Below, piece after piece: positions 21,849 through 29,597 of a stretch of 64,000 bases of DNA. This DNA is from Ricordea florida (Eukaryota; Cnidaria; Anthozoa; Corallimorpharia; Ricordeidae): positions 3,663,701-3,727,700 of the forward strand of contig OX453286.1 of the NCBI GenBank assembly GCA_949710005.1, given 5' to 3'. Under the pieces are notes generated by a model. The model searched no databases, had not been told where the DNA came from, and worked only from the letters and a program-made list of their open reading frames with translations. A program made the translations under genes and the position numbers. Numbering within the stretch: position 1 is the stretch's first letter; every line of letters starts with the position of its first letter.

Positions 21849-21898
21849 TAGAATATAATTATGTTATATAACTCAATAATAGTTATATAACAAAAAAT

Positions 21899-22534
21899 TT
21901 ATCTGAATCTTAAACTAAAAGTTATGGGAGAACCCTTAAGATCAAGTTTTTCCCATTCATTGTCTAATATGGTTAAATCAAAGTGGTTTATAAGACTCTC
22001 ATATTTTCGAACTGGAATTGTTGGATAATCTTTTGAGGGTATGTTTGCAAGTAGGTGTGATGGTGATAGTTTTACAAGTTCTGAATATTTGGTTTTATTC
22101 ATATATGAAGACTTATTATCAACTATACTACAAATAAGTCTCAGAGGTTCCTTAATCTGTATATTTATGGGGTATAATTTACCAGGATTTATAACTTCAG
22201 GAACACCTAAACCAATCGACAATCCTCTAGTAAGTCTAATTTTGAAGTTCTTATTTGAATATAGATAATCAAAAGTATCAGTCTCAATTATTGTTATCTT
22301 TTCCGTATTAGGATCATTAAGAAAGACTGATTGAATATTACGAAGAGAATATGTACCGGGTTGAATTATTATGAAGCCCTGATTCTTATCATTGAATAAG
22401 GTCTGTTTATCCTTGAAATTAATCAATCTTTTAGTTTTTATATTGCAATCCAGAAGCTGTATCTCCCGAATATTTTTCAGCGGTGGATCTAAATAAATCC
22501 TACTTTCTGACTCATACATGGTAATACTTAACAT
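21899..22534 (-). CDS. Probable penton (minor capsid) protein
   Basis: 211 aa. Mostly beta-type sequence, starting MLSITMYESESRIYLDPPLK and ending with HFDLTILDNEWEKLDL and SPITFSLRF. This ending, '(D)..G.pitFsL', is what I recall from the single-jelly-roll penton or minor capsid proteins of Polinton-type elements. No signal peptide or membrane segment. The ATG at 22534 is 23 nt from a TTTAAAGAT-like motif, as in neighbouring genes. It is the last gene of the minus-strand block. Alternative: another structural protein of the element. The family name rests on memory; structure prediction would decide. Confidence 0.55.
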   Translation of the reverse strand: MLSITMYESESRIYLDPPLKNIREIQLLDCNIKTKRLINFKDKQTLFNDKNQGFIIIQPGTYSLRNIQSVFLNDPNTEKITIIETDTFDYLYSNKNFKIRLTRGLSIGLGVPEVINPGKLYPINIQIKEPLRLICSIVDNKSSYMNKTKYSELVKLSPSHLLANIPSKDYPTIPVRKYESLINHFDLTILDNEWEKLDLKGSPITFSLRFR

Positions 22535-22556
22535 TTTGTTTTGATTACATAATATT

Positions 22557-22568
22557 CATCTTTAGATT
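22557..22568 (-). promoter_or_regulatory. Candidate viral promoter motif (penton gene)
   Basis: Minus strand AAATCTAAAGAT about 24 nt upstream of the ATG at 22534. Confidence 0.5.
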
Positions 22569-22583
22569 TCTATAATCAAAACA

Positions 22584-24164
22584 TTAACGAAATAAAAACC
22601 AAGCTATTGCACCGCCAACAACCATAAATACTATCAGATTATTTTCATGTTGAGTTGATTTAATATTATTTTCTGGTTTAATTGGATCTGTTTGTGTTGT
22701 TTCTGATTGTATTATAGGTTTTGGTTTGTTTTCGGTTTTATGTGGTAATGAAACTTTTGAAGCCCTCAAATTATGGTTTATTCCAACAGGTTTTGTTTCA
22801 GTATTTAATGAATTATTTACCCCAAAATTCATATCTTCAGTGGCTTTCATTAGTTTGTTATTATATCCAACAACACTTTCTGTATTTATAATCATATTAC
22901 TCGGCATCAACCAAATACCAGGCGCGATAGCTAAATCAAGTCGTAATTTAGTTTCATACACAGATTGTTGGTAATTTTTAATAGAATTAGAAATATCATT
23001 TTCTATAACGCTACTTTCAAATAAGGCTAAGAATTCTTGTTGAGTCTCTATCGCTCCACCACCATTACCATAAATCGAATTTCTAGTGTTTACTTGTGCC
23101 CCCAATATGCAGTATACAAAAGCTTCGGCTGATCGATTTAATCTTCCAAGTCCAGCTTTAGTGAGTCCATGTCCGATTGTTGGTATAAACCAAGCATATT
23201 TGAAATCGGCAAAGTCATCGTTACGGATAAATGAGATGAGATTACCCTTTTCTTTCTTACCTCCTTCATCAGCGAATTTACCGCCTTCACCGGGCCATTG
23301 ATCTGCTTCAATATCATAATTTCTTACAATATGTACATTTTGATATCCACCACCTTTTCCATGGTATCCTGCACCGTAATCAAGGAATATATCTCCTAAT
23401 CCTGAATTTCTTCCACCTTTCCATCTAAAATCAGAATTATTACTAACTCCAAATTCTGCACACAATCGTTGATATGCAACTTTACTATATGGATTATTAT
23501 TTATCACAAAAGGTTGCTCATCAGGTAAGGGAATACTCAATTCATATAATATCCGCCTTATTGTGAAATATATATGAAACTTTATGAAGCTGTTCACTAC
23601 TTTAGGATAATTTAAACTCTCAAAAGGACTTATACCACAGCCAGATGTAGCACACCATACTGCAAAGTTAAGCTGTTGAGGCCAATAATTAATATCAGGA
23701 TTATTCAACCATCTTCTACTTTGTTTTGCAGTATTGAATGTTACAACTTGATTGGTAAAAACATTACGCATTTTTGCTGTGAATTTCTTCGTATTTGAAA
23801 CGTATATATCAAGATAGGTTAGCATTTTTGTTATATCAGTTGAAAAGTCATCAAAATTAACAGCTGGTATTGGATAAGATATATTGGTTAATGTTAAACT
23901 TTCAGGAAATGAACTAAATTCATCACCATTCAAGTTCTTCGCTTCGCTCAGTCCCAAATCTTTCCACAAAATTCTTTTCAAACGAGGTGAAATATCATCA
24001 ATCCATGTTTTTCCAGTAGGATCATCATTTGACATTATTGTTGTACCATCAACTTGCCATTTAATATATCCACCATACGAATCAGGCACAAATGTGAAAT
24101 GACTTATATCAGCCTTTGGGTACATATTTCTGAAATCATTGAATAATGACATTTTTTTATTCAT
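22584..24164 (-). CDS. Large conserved structural-type protein with C-terminal membrane anchor
   Basis: 526 aa, function unknown. The N-terminal 350 residues look globular and contain QLNFAVWCATSGCGIS (about 167-182), a stretch I recall from many unnamed proteins in cnidarian and other marine Polinton-type elements. A Gly-rich segment follows (about 245-300). Residues 440-500 are polar with many Lys, Pro and Thr, and the last ~18 (LIVFMVVGGAIAWFLF) form a transmembrane helix. Size and position next to the penton gene suggest a virion or membrane component; that is inference. The ATG overlaps no neighbour, and the gap to the next gene is 12 nt. Confidence 0.75.
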   Translation of the reverse strand: MNKKMSLFNDFRNMYPKADISHFTFVPDSYGGYIKWQVDGTTIMSNDDPTGKTWIDDISPRLKRILWKDLGLSEAKNLNGDEFSSFPESLTLTNISYPIPAVNFDDFSTDITKMLTYLDIYVSNTKKFTAKMRNVFTNQVVTFNTAKQSRRWLNNPDINYWPQQLNFAVWCATSGCGISPFESLNYPKVVNSFIKFHIYFTIRRILYELSIPLPDEQPFVINNNPYSKVAYQRLCAEFGVSNNSDFRWKGGRNSGLGDIFLDYGAGYHGKGGGYQNVHIVRNYDIEADQWPGEGGKFADEGGKKEKGNLISFIRNDDFADFKYAWFIPTIGHGLTKAGLGRLNRSAEAFVYCILGAQVNTRNSIYGNGGGAIETQQEFLALFESSVIENDISNSIKNYQQSVYETKLRLDLAIAPGIWLMPSNMIINTESVVGYNNKLMKATEDMNFGVNNSLNTETKPVGINHNLRASKVSLPHKTENKPKPIIQSETTQTDPIKPENNIKSTQHENNLIVFMVVGGAIAWFLFR

Positions 24165-24176
24165 AACATGTTGCTT

Positions 24177-24860
24177 TTAAATCACCTCTTTTCTAACACC
24201 AGCATAACAATTCCATCCTACATCAGTTCTCTCATATGAAATTTTCAACGTGCGGGAGCTGCTCTTCCCCTCCCTTCGGTCAGTTCCTTTAATATTTCCT
24301 CTCGAACCTCTGTTCTTATCTGATTCATATTTAAGTTTTTTTTCTGTATCTCTCCTAAATTTTTGTCGAACTTCTAGTTTTAGTTTTTCAAACTTATCCA
24401 CCTCTGATAAAATTAGAGAAAATTCTTGATCAGATATAACATTATCTTTCAAAGCCTTTGAAACCAAGTCGTTAATAGTGTTTACTTTTGCTTTTGCCAG
24501 AGAAACTGTTTGTTCATGTTTACTAACTTTATGTGAAAGTCTTTTTGATGCGTATCCAAATCCAACCGATATTCCCCCACAAATACCACCCACAGCTCCT
24601 AATGGTATACCAACAACAGCACCAAAACCAGTAAGAGAGGTACCCAATCCACTTGCAGATAGGATAATTGAAAACACTCCACTACTAACACTTATTTTTG
24701 TAAATATACCTCTAGCTCGATTATACTTTTTTCTAACTTCCTCATAATGTTTAATTTCCTTCTCAAGATTTTGTAGTACTTCACATGATTTTTGTAGTCT
24801 GAAATTATTAGGATCACCATTCATTGGTAATTGTGGATAAATTCTATTATAGTCATCCAT
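24177..24860 (-). CDS. Coiled-coil protein with glycine-rich hydrophobic hairpin
   Basis: 227 aa, unknown function. Order: helical N-terminal part with heptad-like Leu/Glu (about 25-50); a long hydrophobic Gly/Ser-rich segment (about 57-105, including SGLGTSLTGFGAVVGIPLGA) that could cross or disrupt a membrane; a second helical part (105-165); a basic tail rich in Lys, Arg and Ser. The pattern resembles membrane-active virion proteins, but no named family was recognised. A TTTAAAGAT motif lies 26 nt upstream of the start. Confidence 0.7.
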   Translation of the reverse strand: MDDYNRIYPQLPMNGDPNNFRLQKSCEVLQNLEKEIKHYEEVRKKYNRARGIFTKISVSSGVFSIILSASGLGTSLTGFGAVVGIPLGAVGGICGGISVGFGYASKRLSHKVSKHEQTVSLAKAKVNTINDLVSKALKDNVISDQEFSLILSEVDKFEKLKLEVRQKFRRDTEKKLKYESDKNRGSRGNIKGTDRREGKSSSRTLKISYERTDVGWNCYAGVRKEVI

Positions 24861-24885
24861 ATTGTATTTTACTGATCACCGTGAT

Positions 24886-24895
24886 ATCTTTAAAT
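24886..24895 (-). promoter_or_regulatory. Candidate viral promoter motif (24860 gene)
   Basis: Minus strand ATTTAAAGAT, 26 nt upstream of the start codon at 24860. Confidence 0.55.
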
Positions 24896-24898
24896 TTG

Positions 24899-25801
24899 TT
24901 ACTTTCTCTTCTTTTTTATACTTTCCACAAAATATAGAACCACAGCCATTATCAACAACCATGCGTTCTTCCCTAAAAATCCAATGACCTCACCCGCTGT
25001 TTTGAATAGAAAGCTAACTATTGCCCCAACCATCCCTGGTAATATTTCACCGAGTTTTTTACCAATAGCTTTAAAACCATTACCAACACCCCTACCCAAC
25101 GTTGTTAGACCTTTGGAAAGATTAGAAACTATAACACCAATGACTATACCTACAGCACTTACAACTGCAAATACTGTAAAACCATACTTTTTGAAGATAT
25201 ACTTTATCCGTTCCCGTAATGGTAGATTTTTAATTATTTCTTCATTTTTACTCTCCAGATCATCTAATTTTTCTTGGTTGTAAATAATACTCTTTCTTGC
25301 TAGTTCTCTAAATTTATCAACTTCAGCTTGTAATCTTTCATTACCACGTTCTAACATTGTTAAATTTGACTGTCCCTTCTTATACTTATCTATTTCATCT
25401 TTGTATCGATTCAATTCAGCTTTAAGTTTTTCAACCTCTGTTTTAGCTAATACCTTCCGTTCTTCAGCTAAATCTAAATCACCTTCAATTTCCTCAATTC
25501 TTTTTTTTTGTTTTAAAATTATAGCTCTCAAATCTTCTCTATCAATTTCAGTATATTTTTTCATATCCTTTTCACCTTTTTCTATAAATTCTCCTAACTC
25601 ACCTATTACATTATTTAATTCACTAATTTTTTCATTGGCTTCATTCAACCGCAAGGCTGTATTATAATTTCTTGAAATAAGTGTTTCATAATCACCACCA
25701 ATCTCTTTTAATATAGTGTTTGGTAAACCTTTAGTGTTTATTTTCCCATTTTTATCAATCAATAGGTGAGGCGTAGCATTACGTCTATTACTCAACATCA
25801 C
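24899..25801 (-). CDS. Coiled-coil membrane protein, probably the 3' part of a frameshifted gene
   Basis: At least 300 aa. Residues 45-195 form a long charged coiled coil; hydrophobic segments follow near 212-232 (FAVVSAVGIVIGVIVS), 255-270 and 280-293 (WLLIMAVVLYFVES), ending in KKKRK. The frame is open upstream of 25801 with protein-like sequence back to about 25865. There it meets the end of the 94-codon ORF at a run of seven T. The two are therefore probably one gene broken by a one-base slip or joined by frameshifting. Function unknown; a membrane-bound structural or fusion-related role is only a guess. Confidence 0.7.
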   Translation of the reverse strand: MMLSNRRNATPHLLIDKNGKINTKGLPNTILKEIGGDYETLISRNYNTALRLNEANEKISELNNVIGELGEFIEKGEKDMKKYTEIDREDLRAIILKQKKRIEEIEGDLDLAEERKVLAKTEVEKLKAELNRYKDEIDKYKKGQSNLTMLERGNERLQAEVDKFRELARKSIIYNQEKLDDLESKNEEIIKNLPLRERIKYIFKKYGFTVFAVVSAVGIVIGVIVSNLSKGLTTLGRGVGNGFKAIGKKLGEILPGMVGAIVSFLFKTAGEVIGFLGKNAWLLIMAVVLYFVESIKKKRK

Positions 25802-25859
25802 CTTTGTATTTCTTTCACTATCAAAAAATGCTGTAAACGAGGCTTCTAAAGGTTTAAAT

Positions 25860-26144
25860 TCAGGGAAAAAAACTTTTTATATATTGCAGCGCTTCCATCC
25901 TATTTTCATATTCCTCTAATTCTATTTTTTCACTTGTTAATTGTGTATATCCTGATTTGGTTTTAGGTCTAGCACCCTCCTTCTCATATTCCCTTCCGCC
26001 AAACGAGGTTTCTGCGACCGCATCATCAGGGTTAATTACCCTAGTGGTGGATGATATTGGTTCCATTTGAATATGATCACCATCATGACCATCATCTAGA
26101 TCAGTTGTTTCAAATTTTGGTATTAATGGTTCTCCTTCGTCCAT
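25860..26144 (-). CDS. Acidic N-terminal part of the adjoining coiled-coil gene, or separate small protein
   Basis: 94 aa. Acidic N terminus (MDEGEPLIPKFETTDLDDGH), a Gly/Lys middle and a helical C-terminal part ending ALQYIKSFFP right at the T run. It has its own upstream motif, so it is the true 5' end of whatever is made here. Whether translation continues into the next frame is not decidable from sequence alone. Confidence 0.65.
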   Translation of the reverse strand: MDEGEPLIPKFETTDLDDGHDGDHIQMEPISSTTRVINPDDAVAETSFGGREYEKEGARPKTKSGYTQLTSEKIELEEYENRMEALQYIKSFFP

Positions 26145-26169
26145 GATTTTTTTTACTCATCAGTAAGAA

Positions 26170-26178
26170 ATCTTTAGA
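26170..26178 (-). promoter_or_regulatory. Candidate viral promoter motif (26144 gene)
   Basis: Minus strand TCTAAAGAT, 26 nt upstream of the start codon at 26144. Confidence 0.5.
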
Positions 26179-26264
26179 CCCCTTAGGGCCGCAAAGAAAA
26201 GAATGTAGAATATTTTAAAAATTAAATTTGATTTAGAGATATAAAATATAAAATATAAAATAAA

Positions 26265-27083
26265 ATGTCTAATGAAAACACACAATTAATAAATGTTAAC
26301 AATTATATTCCCAAACAACGTATGATCTTTTCTAAACCAATTTTAGGTGAAATTCCAGGCAGCAAACCAAAGATTGAATTTAAACGAATTAATATTTTTA
26401 CAAAAAATGAAGATGGAACCGAAGGAGAACTTATTATTCCAACTGGGCGTTTGTATTCATATGGAGTTTCCGTAAATAGAAGCCAAGAAACAAATAAAAT
26501 TACAGGATATACTTTTCCTTTGTGTTTATGGAGTAGAGATAAGCCCACACCTGAAGAGGAAAAATGGATTGATACCTTTAACGAAATAGTTGAGTGCTGT
26601 ATCAATCATCTTCTAGATAACCGAGAAAAAATTGACAAGTTTGAATTGGAAAGAACTGACCTTACTAAAACCAAAGGTGGTTTAAATCCACTGTATTGGA
26701 AAATGGAAAAAATTAAAGATGAACAAAACAAAACTTTTATGCGTAAAGTTTCTTGCCGCGGCCCAACACTATATGCAAAATTAATTTTCTCCAAAAAACA
26801 AGACAAATTTCTTACTAACTTTTATAATATGAAAGATGATGAATTAATAGAACCTGAAGATTTAATGAATAAAGGCTGTCATGCAGAATGTGCAATCAAA
26901 ATTGAATCAATATTTATTGGGTCTTGTATTGCGCTTCAAGTAAAGCTCTATGAAGCGCTTGTAGAACCAAACACTGAAATGAAACGATTATTAACCCACC
27001 CAAAAGTAATTATTTCTGAAGGTAAATCAGCCGCTGATGTTTTGGAAAATGACCTGGATTTAGATACTGGAAGCCTTATGTGA
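26265..27083 (+). CDS. DUF2738-like protein, putative single-stranded DNA-binding protein
   Basis: 272 aa, on the plus strand, opposite to its neighbours. Signature segments: RLYSYGVSVNRSQETNKITG (about 66-85), FPLCLW, LNPLYWKM, GPTLYAKLIF, and CAIKIESIFIGSCIALQVKL near the C terminus. The last resembles the end of DUF2738 proteins (African swine fever virus CP312R and other large DNA viruses), thought to bind single-stranded DNA. That would fit a protein-primed replication system, where displaced strands need coating. The upstream region is TATA-like (26240-26264). Identity is from memory; a profile search would confirm it. Confidence 0.6.
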   Translation: MSNENTQLINVNNYIPKQRMIFSKPILGEIPGSKPKIEFKRINIFTKNEDGTEGELIIPTGRLYSYGVSVNRSQETNKITGYTFPLCLWSRDKPTPEEEKWIDTFNEIVECCINHLLDNREKIDKFELERTDLTKTKGGLNPLYWKMEKIKDEQNKTFMRKVSCRGPTLYAKLIFSKKQDKFLTNFYNMKDDELIEPEDLMNKGCHAECAIKIESIFIGSCIALQVKLYEALVEPNTEMKRLLTHPKVIISEGKSAADVLENDLDLDTGSLM

Positions 27084-27157
27084 TCTTAATAAGAAATGGA
27101 ATTATGTTATTTAACCTAATTACTGGTTACATAACAAAATAATGTGATATTTATGCT

Positions 27158-27580
27158 TTATAAAAATTTACTTGCTGCATAACCTAATGCCAACATTCCT
27201 CCTCCCACATATAACATTTCCCCCGTCTTTTGATTACTACTTGGTCTATAATAATCAGAGAATTTTGGTTCCTTAATTTGACTATTCGGGCGTAGCCCTC
27301 CCCGCGAAGCGGAATATAATTTCAAAGCTTCATCTGTATTAGAAATATTTTTTGATGCTTGATATTTTTCATCTTTTTGTTGCATTTTCCAATCAATTAG
27401 TTTCTGTCTATTTTCCTGAAATGCGGCATAATCTTTTTGATATTTTTCTAATGCCTTATCGTGTCGTATTTTTTCTGTATCGGTTTTATCTCCTGATAGA
27501 TATTTTGCAAGATATGATCCACCAACAAAGGCGGTTGCATTTAATACTGCTCCTCCCAACATCATTGCTATTGTTGCCAT
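27158..27580 (-). CDS. Small membrane-associated conserved protein
   Basis: 140 aa. Hydrophobic N terminus (MATIAMMLGGAVLNATAFVG), a charged helical middle with KALEKYQKDYAAFQ and KLIDWKMQQKDEKYQ, the segment SDYYRPSSNQK, and a hydrophobic C-terminal helix (LYVGGGMLALGYAASKF). I recall similar unnamed proteins in many cnidarian Polinton-type elements. It starts 2 nt after the stop of the 27583 gene, so the two are probably expressed together. Function unknown. Confidence 0.7.
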   Translation of the reverse strand: MATIAMMLGGAVLNATAFVGGSYLAKYLSGDKTDTEKIRHDKALEKYQKDYAAFQENRQKLIDWKMQQKDEKYQASKNISNTDEALKLYSASRGGLRPNSQIKEPKFSDYYRPSSNQKTGEMLYVGGGMLALGYAASKFL

Positions 27581-27582
27581 TT

Positions 27583-27801
27583 TTAATTTGGTAAAATCTT
27601 CTGATCCTCTAAATATGTTTTTAGGTACATACTACCCGACAATACAGCAACCCATTTTGCATAATTTGTAATACTTGAGGATGGATCGTTCATAAATGAT
27701 TCTTTCATAACTTTTTTAGCTACATAACCAACAGCAGCTGCTAATCCAATAAGTACTGCAGAATCAGTAACAGTTTTCACAAGTTTGTTTTCGTTTGACA
27801 T
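27583..27801 (-). CDS. Tiny two-helix membrane protein
   Basis: 72 aa with hydrophobic segments at about 12-30 (DSAVLIGLAAAVGYVA) and 46-60 (AKWVAVLSGSMYLKTYL), ending YLEDQKILP. Strong spacing to an upstream motif supports a real gene despite its size. Function unknown. Confidence 0.7.
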   Translation of the reverse strand: MSNENKLVKTVTDSAVLIGLAAAVGYVAKKVMKESFMNDPSSSITNYAKWVAVLSGSMYLKTYLEDQKILPN

Positions 27802-27827
27802 GATTTTTTACTACATCAATAAGAAAC

Positions 27828-27844
27828 CTTTAGATATCTTTAGG
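27828..27844 (-). promoter_or_regulatory. Candidate viral promoter motif, doubled (27801 gene)
   Basis: Minus strand has CTAAAGATATCTAAAGG-type tandem motif beginning 27 nt upstream of the start codon at 27801. Confidence 0.5.
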
Positions 27845-27869
27845 GTTTGTAGTAAAAAATAATTTATAA

Positions 27870-28289
27870 TTACATCATTCCAATTTTTGGTTGTGGATTA
27901 TGAATCTTTATGGGAGGAGATTGAAAAGTTTGTGTTGGAACTTGAGATACCGCAGGACAAGCAGGTATTCTGTTTTTATTATCCTCCTTTTGTCGGTATC
28001 TCATAAACATATCAAATGCTGTAAACCCCAATCCAACAACGGATAAAACAGTAGTAAAAGATAACTCAGGAAGCCATGATTTCGCTTCACCTGTTTCTTC
28101 TTCATTTTTAATCGCTGCTTGTTCTTTTTCCCGTTTCATCTCCCTAGATAATGCTTCCTTTGCTTTTTTATTATATTCTGCCAATTTCTTACCAGCTGCA
28201 ACTTTTTTAGGATCTTTTTCTTTCTTTTTAGTATCTTTCTTTTCAGGTGCTGGATCCATTGTAATTTGTTCAACAACTTCTTCTGTCAT
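27870..28289 (-). CDS. Lys/Glu-rich protein with one membrane segment
   Basis: 139 aa from the ATG at 28289 (an 18-nt longer frame from a non-ATG codon exists). Residues 12-75 are very rich in Lys and Glu (KKDTKKKEKDPKKVAAGKKL), then LSFTTVLSVVGLGFTAFDMF is a likely membrane helix. The ATG at 28289 is preferred because the promoter-like motif lies 27 nt upstream, as in other genes. The basic part could bind nucleic acid; no family name. Confidence 0.68.
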   Translation of the reverse strand: MTEEVVEQITMDPAPEKKDTKKKEKDPKKVAAGKKLAEYNKKAKEALSREMKREKEQAAIKNEEETGEAKSWLPELSFTTVLSVVGLGFTAFDMFMRYRQKEDNKNRIPACPAVSQVPTQTFQSPPIKIHNPQPKIGMM

Positions 28290-28315
28290 TGTTATTTTAT
28301 TTAACAAAGTAAAGA

Positions 28316-28325
28316 ATCTTTAAAT
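28316..28325 (-). promoter_or_regulatory. Candidate viral promoter motif (28289 gene)
   Basis: Minus strand ATTTAAAGAT, 27 nt upstream of the ATG at 28289. Confidence 0.55.
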
Positions 28326-28334
28326 CTGTTGTGC

Positions 28335-28907
28335 TCAGTAAACAGTATCAGTACCGCCAGCATCTTGCTTAGTAGTCTGCTCAGTTTTGTTGGAATCCTC
28401 TTGTATTTTATGCTCAGTAGTACTTGCAACTTGTTGATTTTTGTTGAATTTAATGTGTTTAGCAACCTGGAATATCCCGCTAGCAAGTGCTGCCAGTCTT
28501 CCTGCTTTCAATGCTAAGAGTCCTACAATGTTTGTTAGTTCACGATTAACCAAATCATCATTCTTCAAATCATCACAAAGAGCTTCTATATCATCCACAG
28601 GAACCATGTAAGAAATAACTTTAGAAACTAATTGAAGAGATGAATCTACTAATCCGCCGCTAATTTTCTTTCCTAATACCGCTTGATAACGATTATAATA
28701 TTTTTCTACATCTTTTACTGATAATTTTTTTACATCTCCCAAACTCATATCAACTCCTAAATATTCTTTTGTAGTGCCTAGGGATGCGAGAATAGCTAGT
28801 GATTCTTGTTTAATTTCAAGATCCTCACTTTGATTGGTATCATTTTTTCCCGATCCTCCCTGCGGTCGGTCAGTTTTTTCTTCAATGTAATCTTCAACTT
28901 CCGCCAT
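28335..28907 (-). CDS. Helical conserved protein of unknown function
   Basis: 190 aa, mainly alpha-helical. Contains LSVKDVEKYYNRYQAVLG (about 60-77), a mildly hydrophobic helix LVSKVISYMV and LLALKAGRLAALASGIFQVA (about 130-150), then a polar Thr/Gln-rich tail. I recall the KDVEKYYNRYQ pattern from other elements of this type but no function. Not an adenain-like protease: no His/Cys catalytic pattern seen. Confidence 0.68.
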   Translation of the reverse strand: MAEVEDYIEEKTDRPQGGSGKNDTNQSEDLEIKQESLAILASLGTTKEYLGVDMSLGDVKKLSVKDVEKYYNRYQAVLGKKISGGLVDSSLQLVSKVISYMVPVDDIEALCDDLKNDDLVNRELTNIVGLLALKAGRLAALASGIFQVAKHIKFNKNQQVASTTEHKIQEDSNKTEQTTKQDAGGTDTVY

Positions 28908-28931
28908 CTTATAATTTTCTAATAATACAAA

Positions 28932-28944
28932 GATTCTTTTAAAT
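28932..28944 (-). promoter_or_regulatory. Candidate viral promoter motif (28907 gene)
   Basis: Minus strand ATTTAAAAGAATC, about 25 nt upstream of the start codon at 28907. Confidence 0.5.
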
Positions 28945-28947
28945 CGG

Positions 28948-29589
28948 CTACTCCGGTCCTAAGGAAATCACCTCAGGGATATCCAAATAACATTGAAATG
29001 GAAATCTTAAACACAAACAAAGCCTAGAATATTTTTCAGTTTTCAGGAGTTGAACAAACTTTTTACTGGTTTCAAAGTCTAAATCACCCCCATAATCTTC
29101 GAAAAGCATCTTCATACCTTTCTGCGATGGATTATGGAATGAGACCACACATGCTACATTTTCACGGAATGGTTTTGCTATCGATGTTAATTGTTGAGTG
29201 AGAACCCACATTGATAATCCATGATGCCTTCCAGAGAATGCTAAATCTATAAACTTGTTTGATCGCTTCTTAAGATCATTCGAAACGGCGCAATCGTCTA
29301 AAATTATAAGTGTATTTGTTCCGGAGAATAAAGTTTGACAATCAGTTAACAATTCATTAATCTCATCTATATTACTTGCATCTGGTGATAATACAAAGAA
29401 ACGTTTATCTCCTCGAGCAAAATTATGATAGGTTTTATTTTTAGCAAAAGTTGGGCATATTAAAACAATGAATTCAAACAATTTTCGGAATGGCCCTCGG
29501 AGTTGATCTATGATGTACTTTGTTTTTCCACAATTTGTTGGTCCAGTTATAATACAGTGGAAAGGAATTTTATCTCGTAATTCTTCCAT
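28948..29589 (-). CDS. A32-like DNA-packaging ATPase (FtsK/HerA type)
   Basis: 213 aa. Near the N terminus lies the Walker A loop CIITGPTNCGKTKYIIDQL (about 13-31); NTLIILDDCAVS (about 92-103) is Walker B with its two acidic residues. SMWVLTQQLTSI (about 131-142) fits the sensor strand ending in Gln. In the Polinton/NCLDV group this ATPase pumps the genome into preformed capsids. Its length is typical for the compact Polinton version. It directly follows the capsid gene (8 nt apart), the usual morphogenesis pair. All motifs look intact. Confidence 0.93.
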   Translation of the reverse strand: MEELRDKIPFHCIITGPTNCGKTKYIIDQLRGPFRKLFEFIVLICPTFAKNKTYHNFARGDKRFFVLSPDASNIDEINELLTDCQTLFSGTNTLIILDDCAVSNDLKKRSNKFIDLAFSGRHHGLSMWVLTQQLTSIAKPFRENVACVVSFHNPSQKGMKMLFEDYGGDLDFETSKKFVQLLKTEKYSRLCLCLRFPFQCYLDIPEVISLGPE

Positions 29590-29597
29590 CTTTTTAA

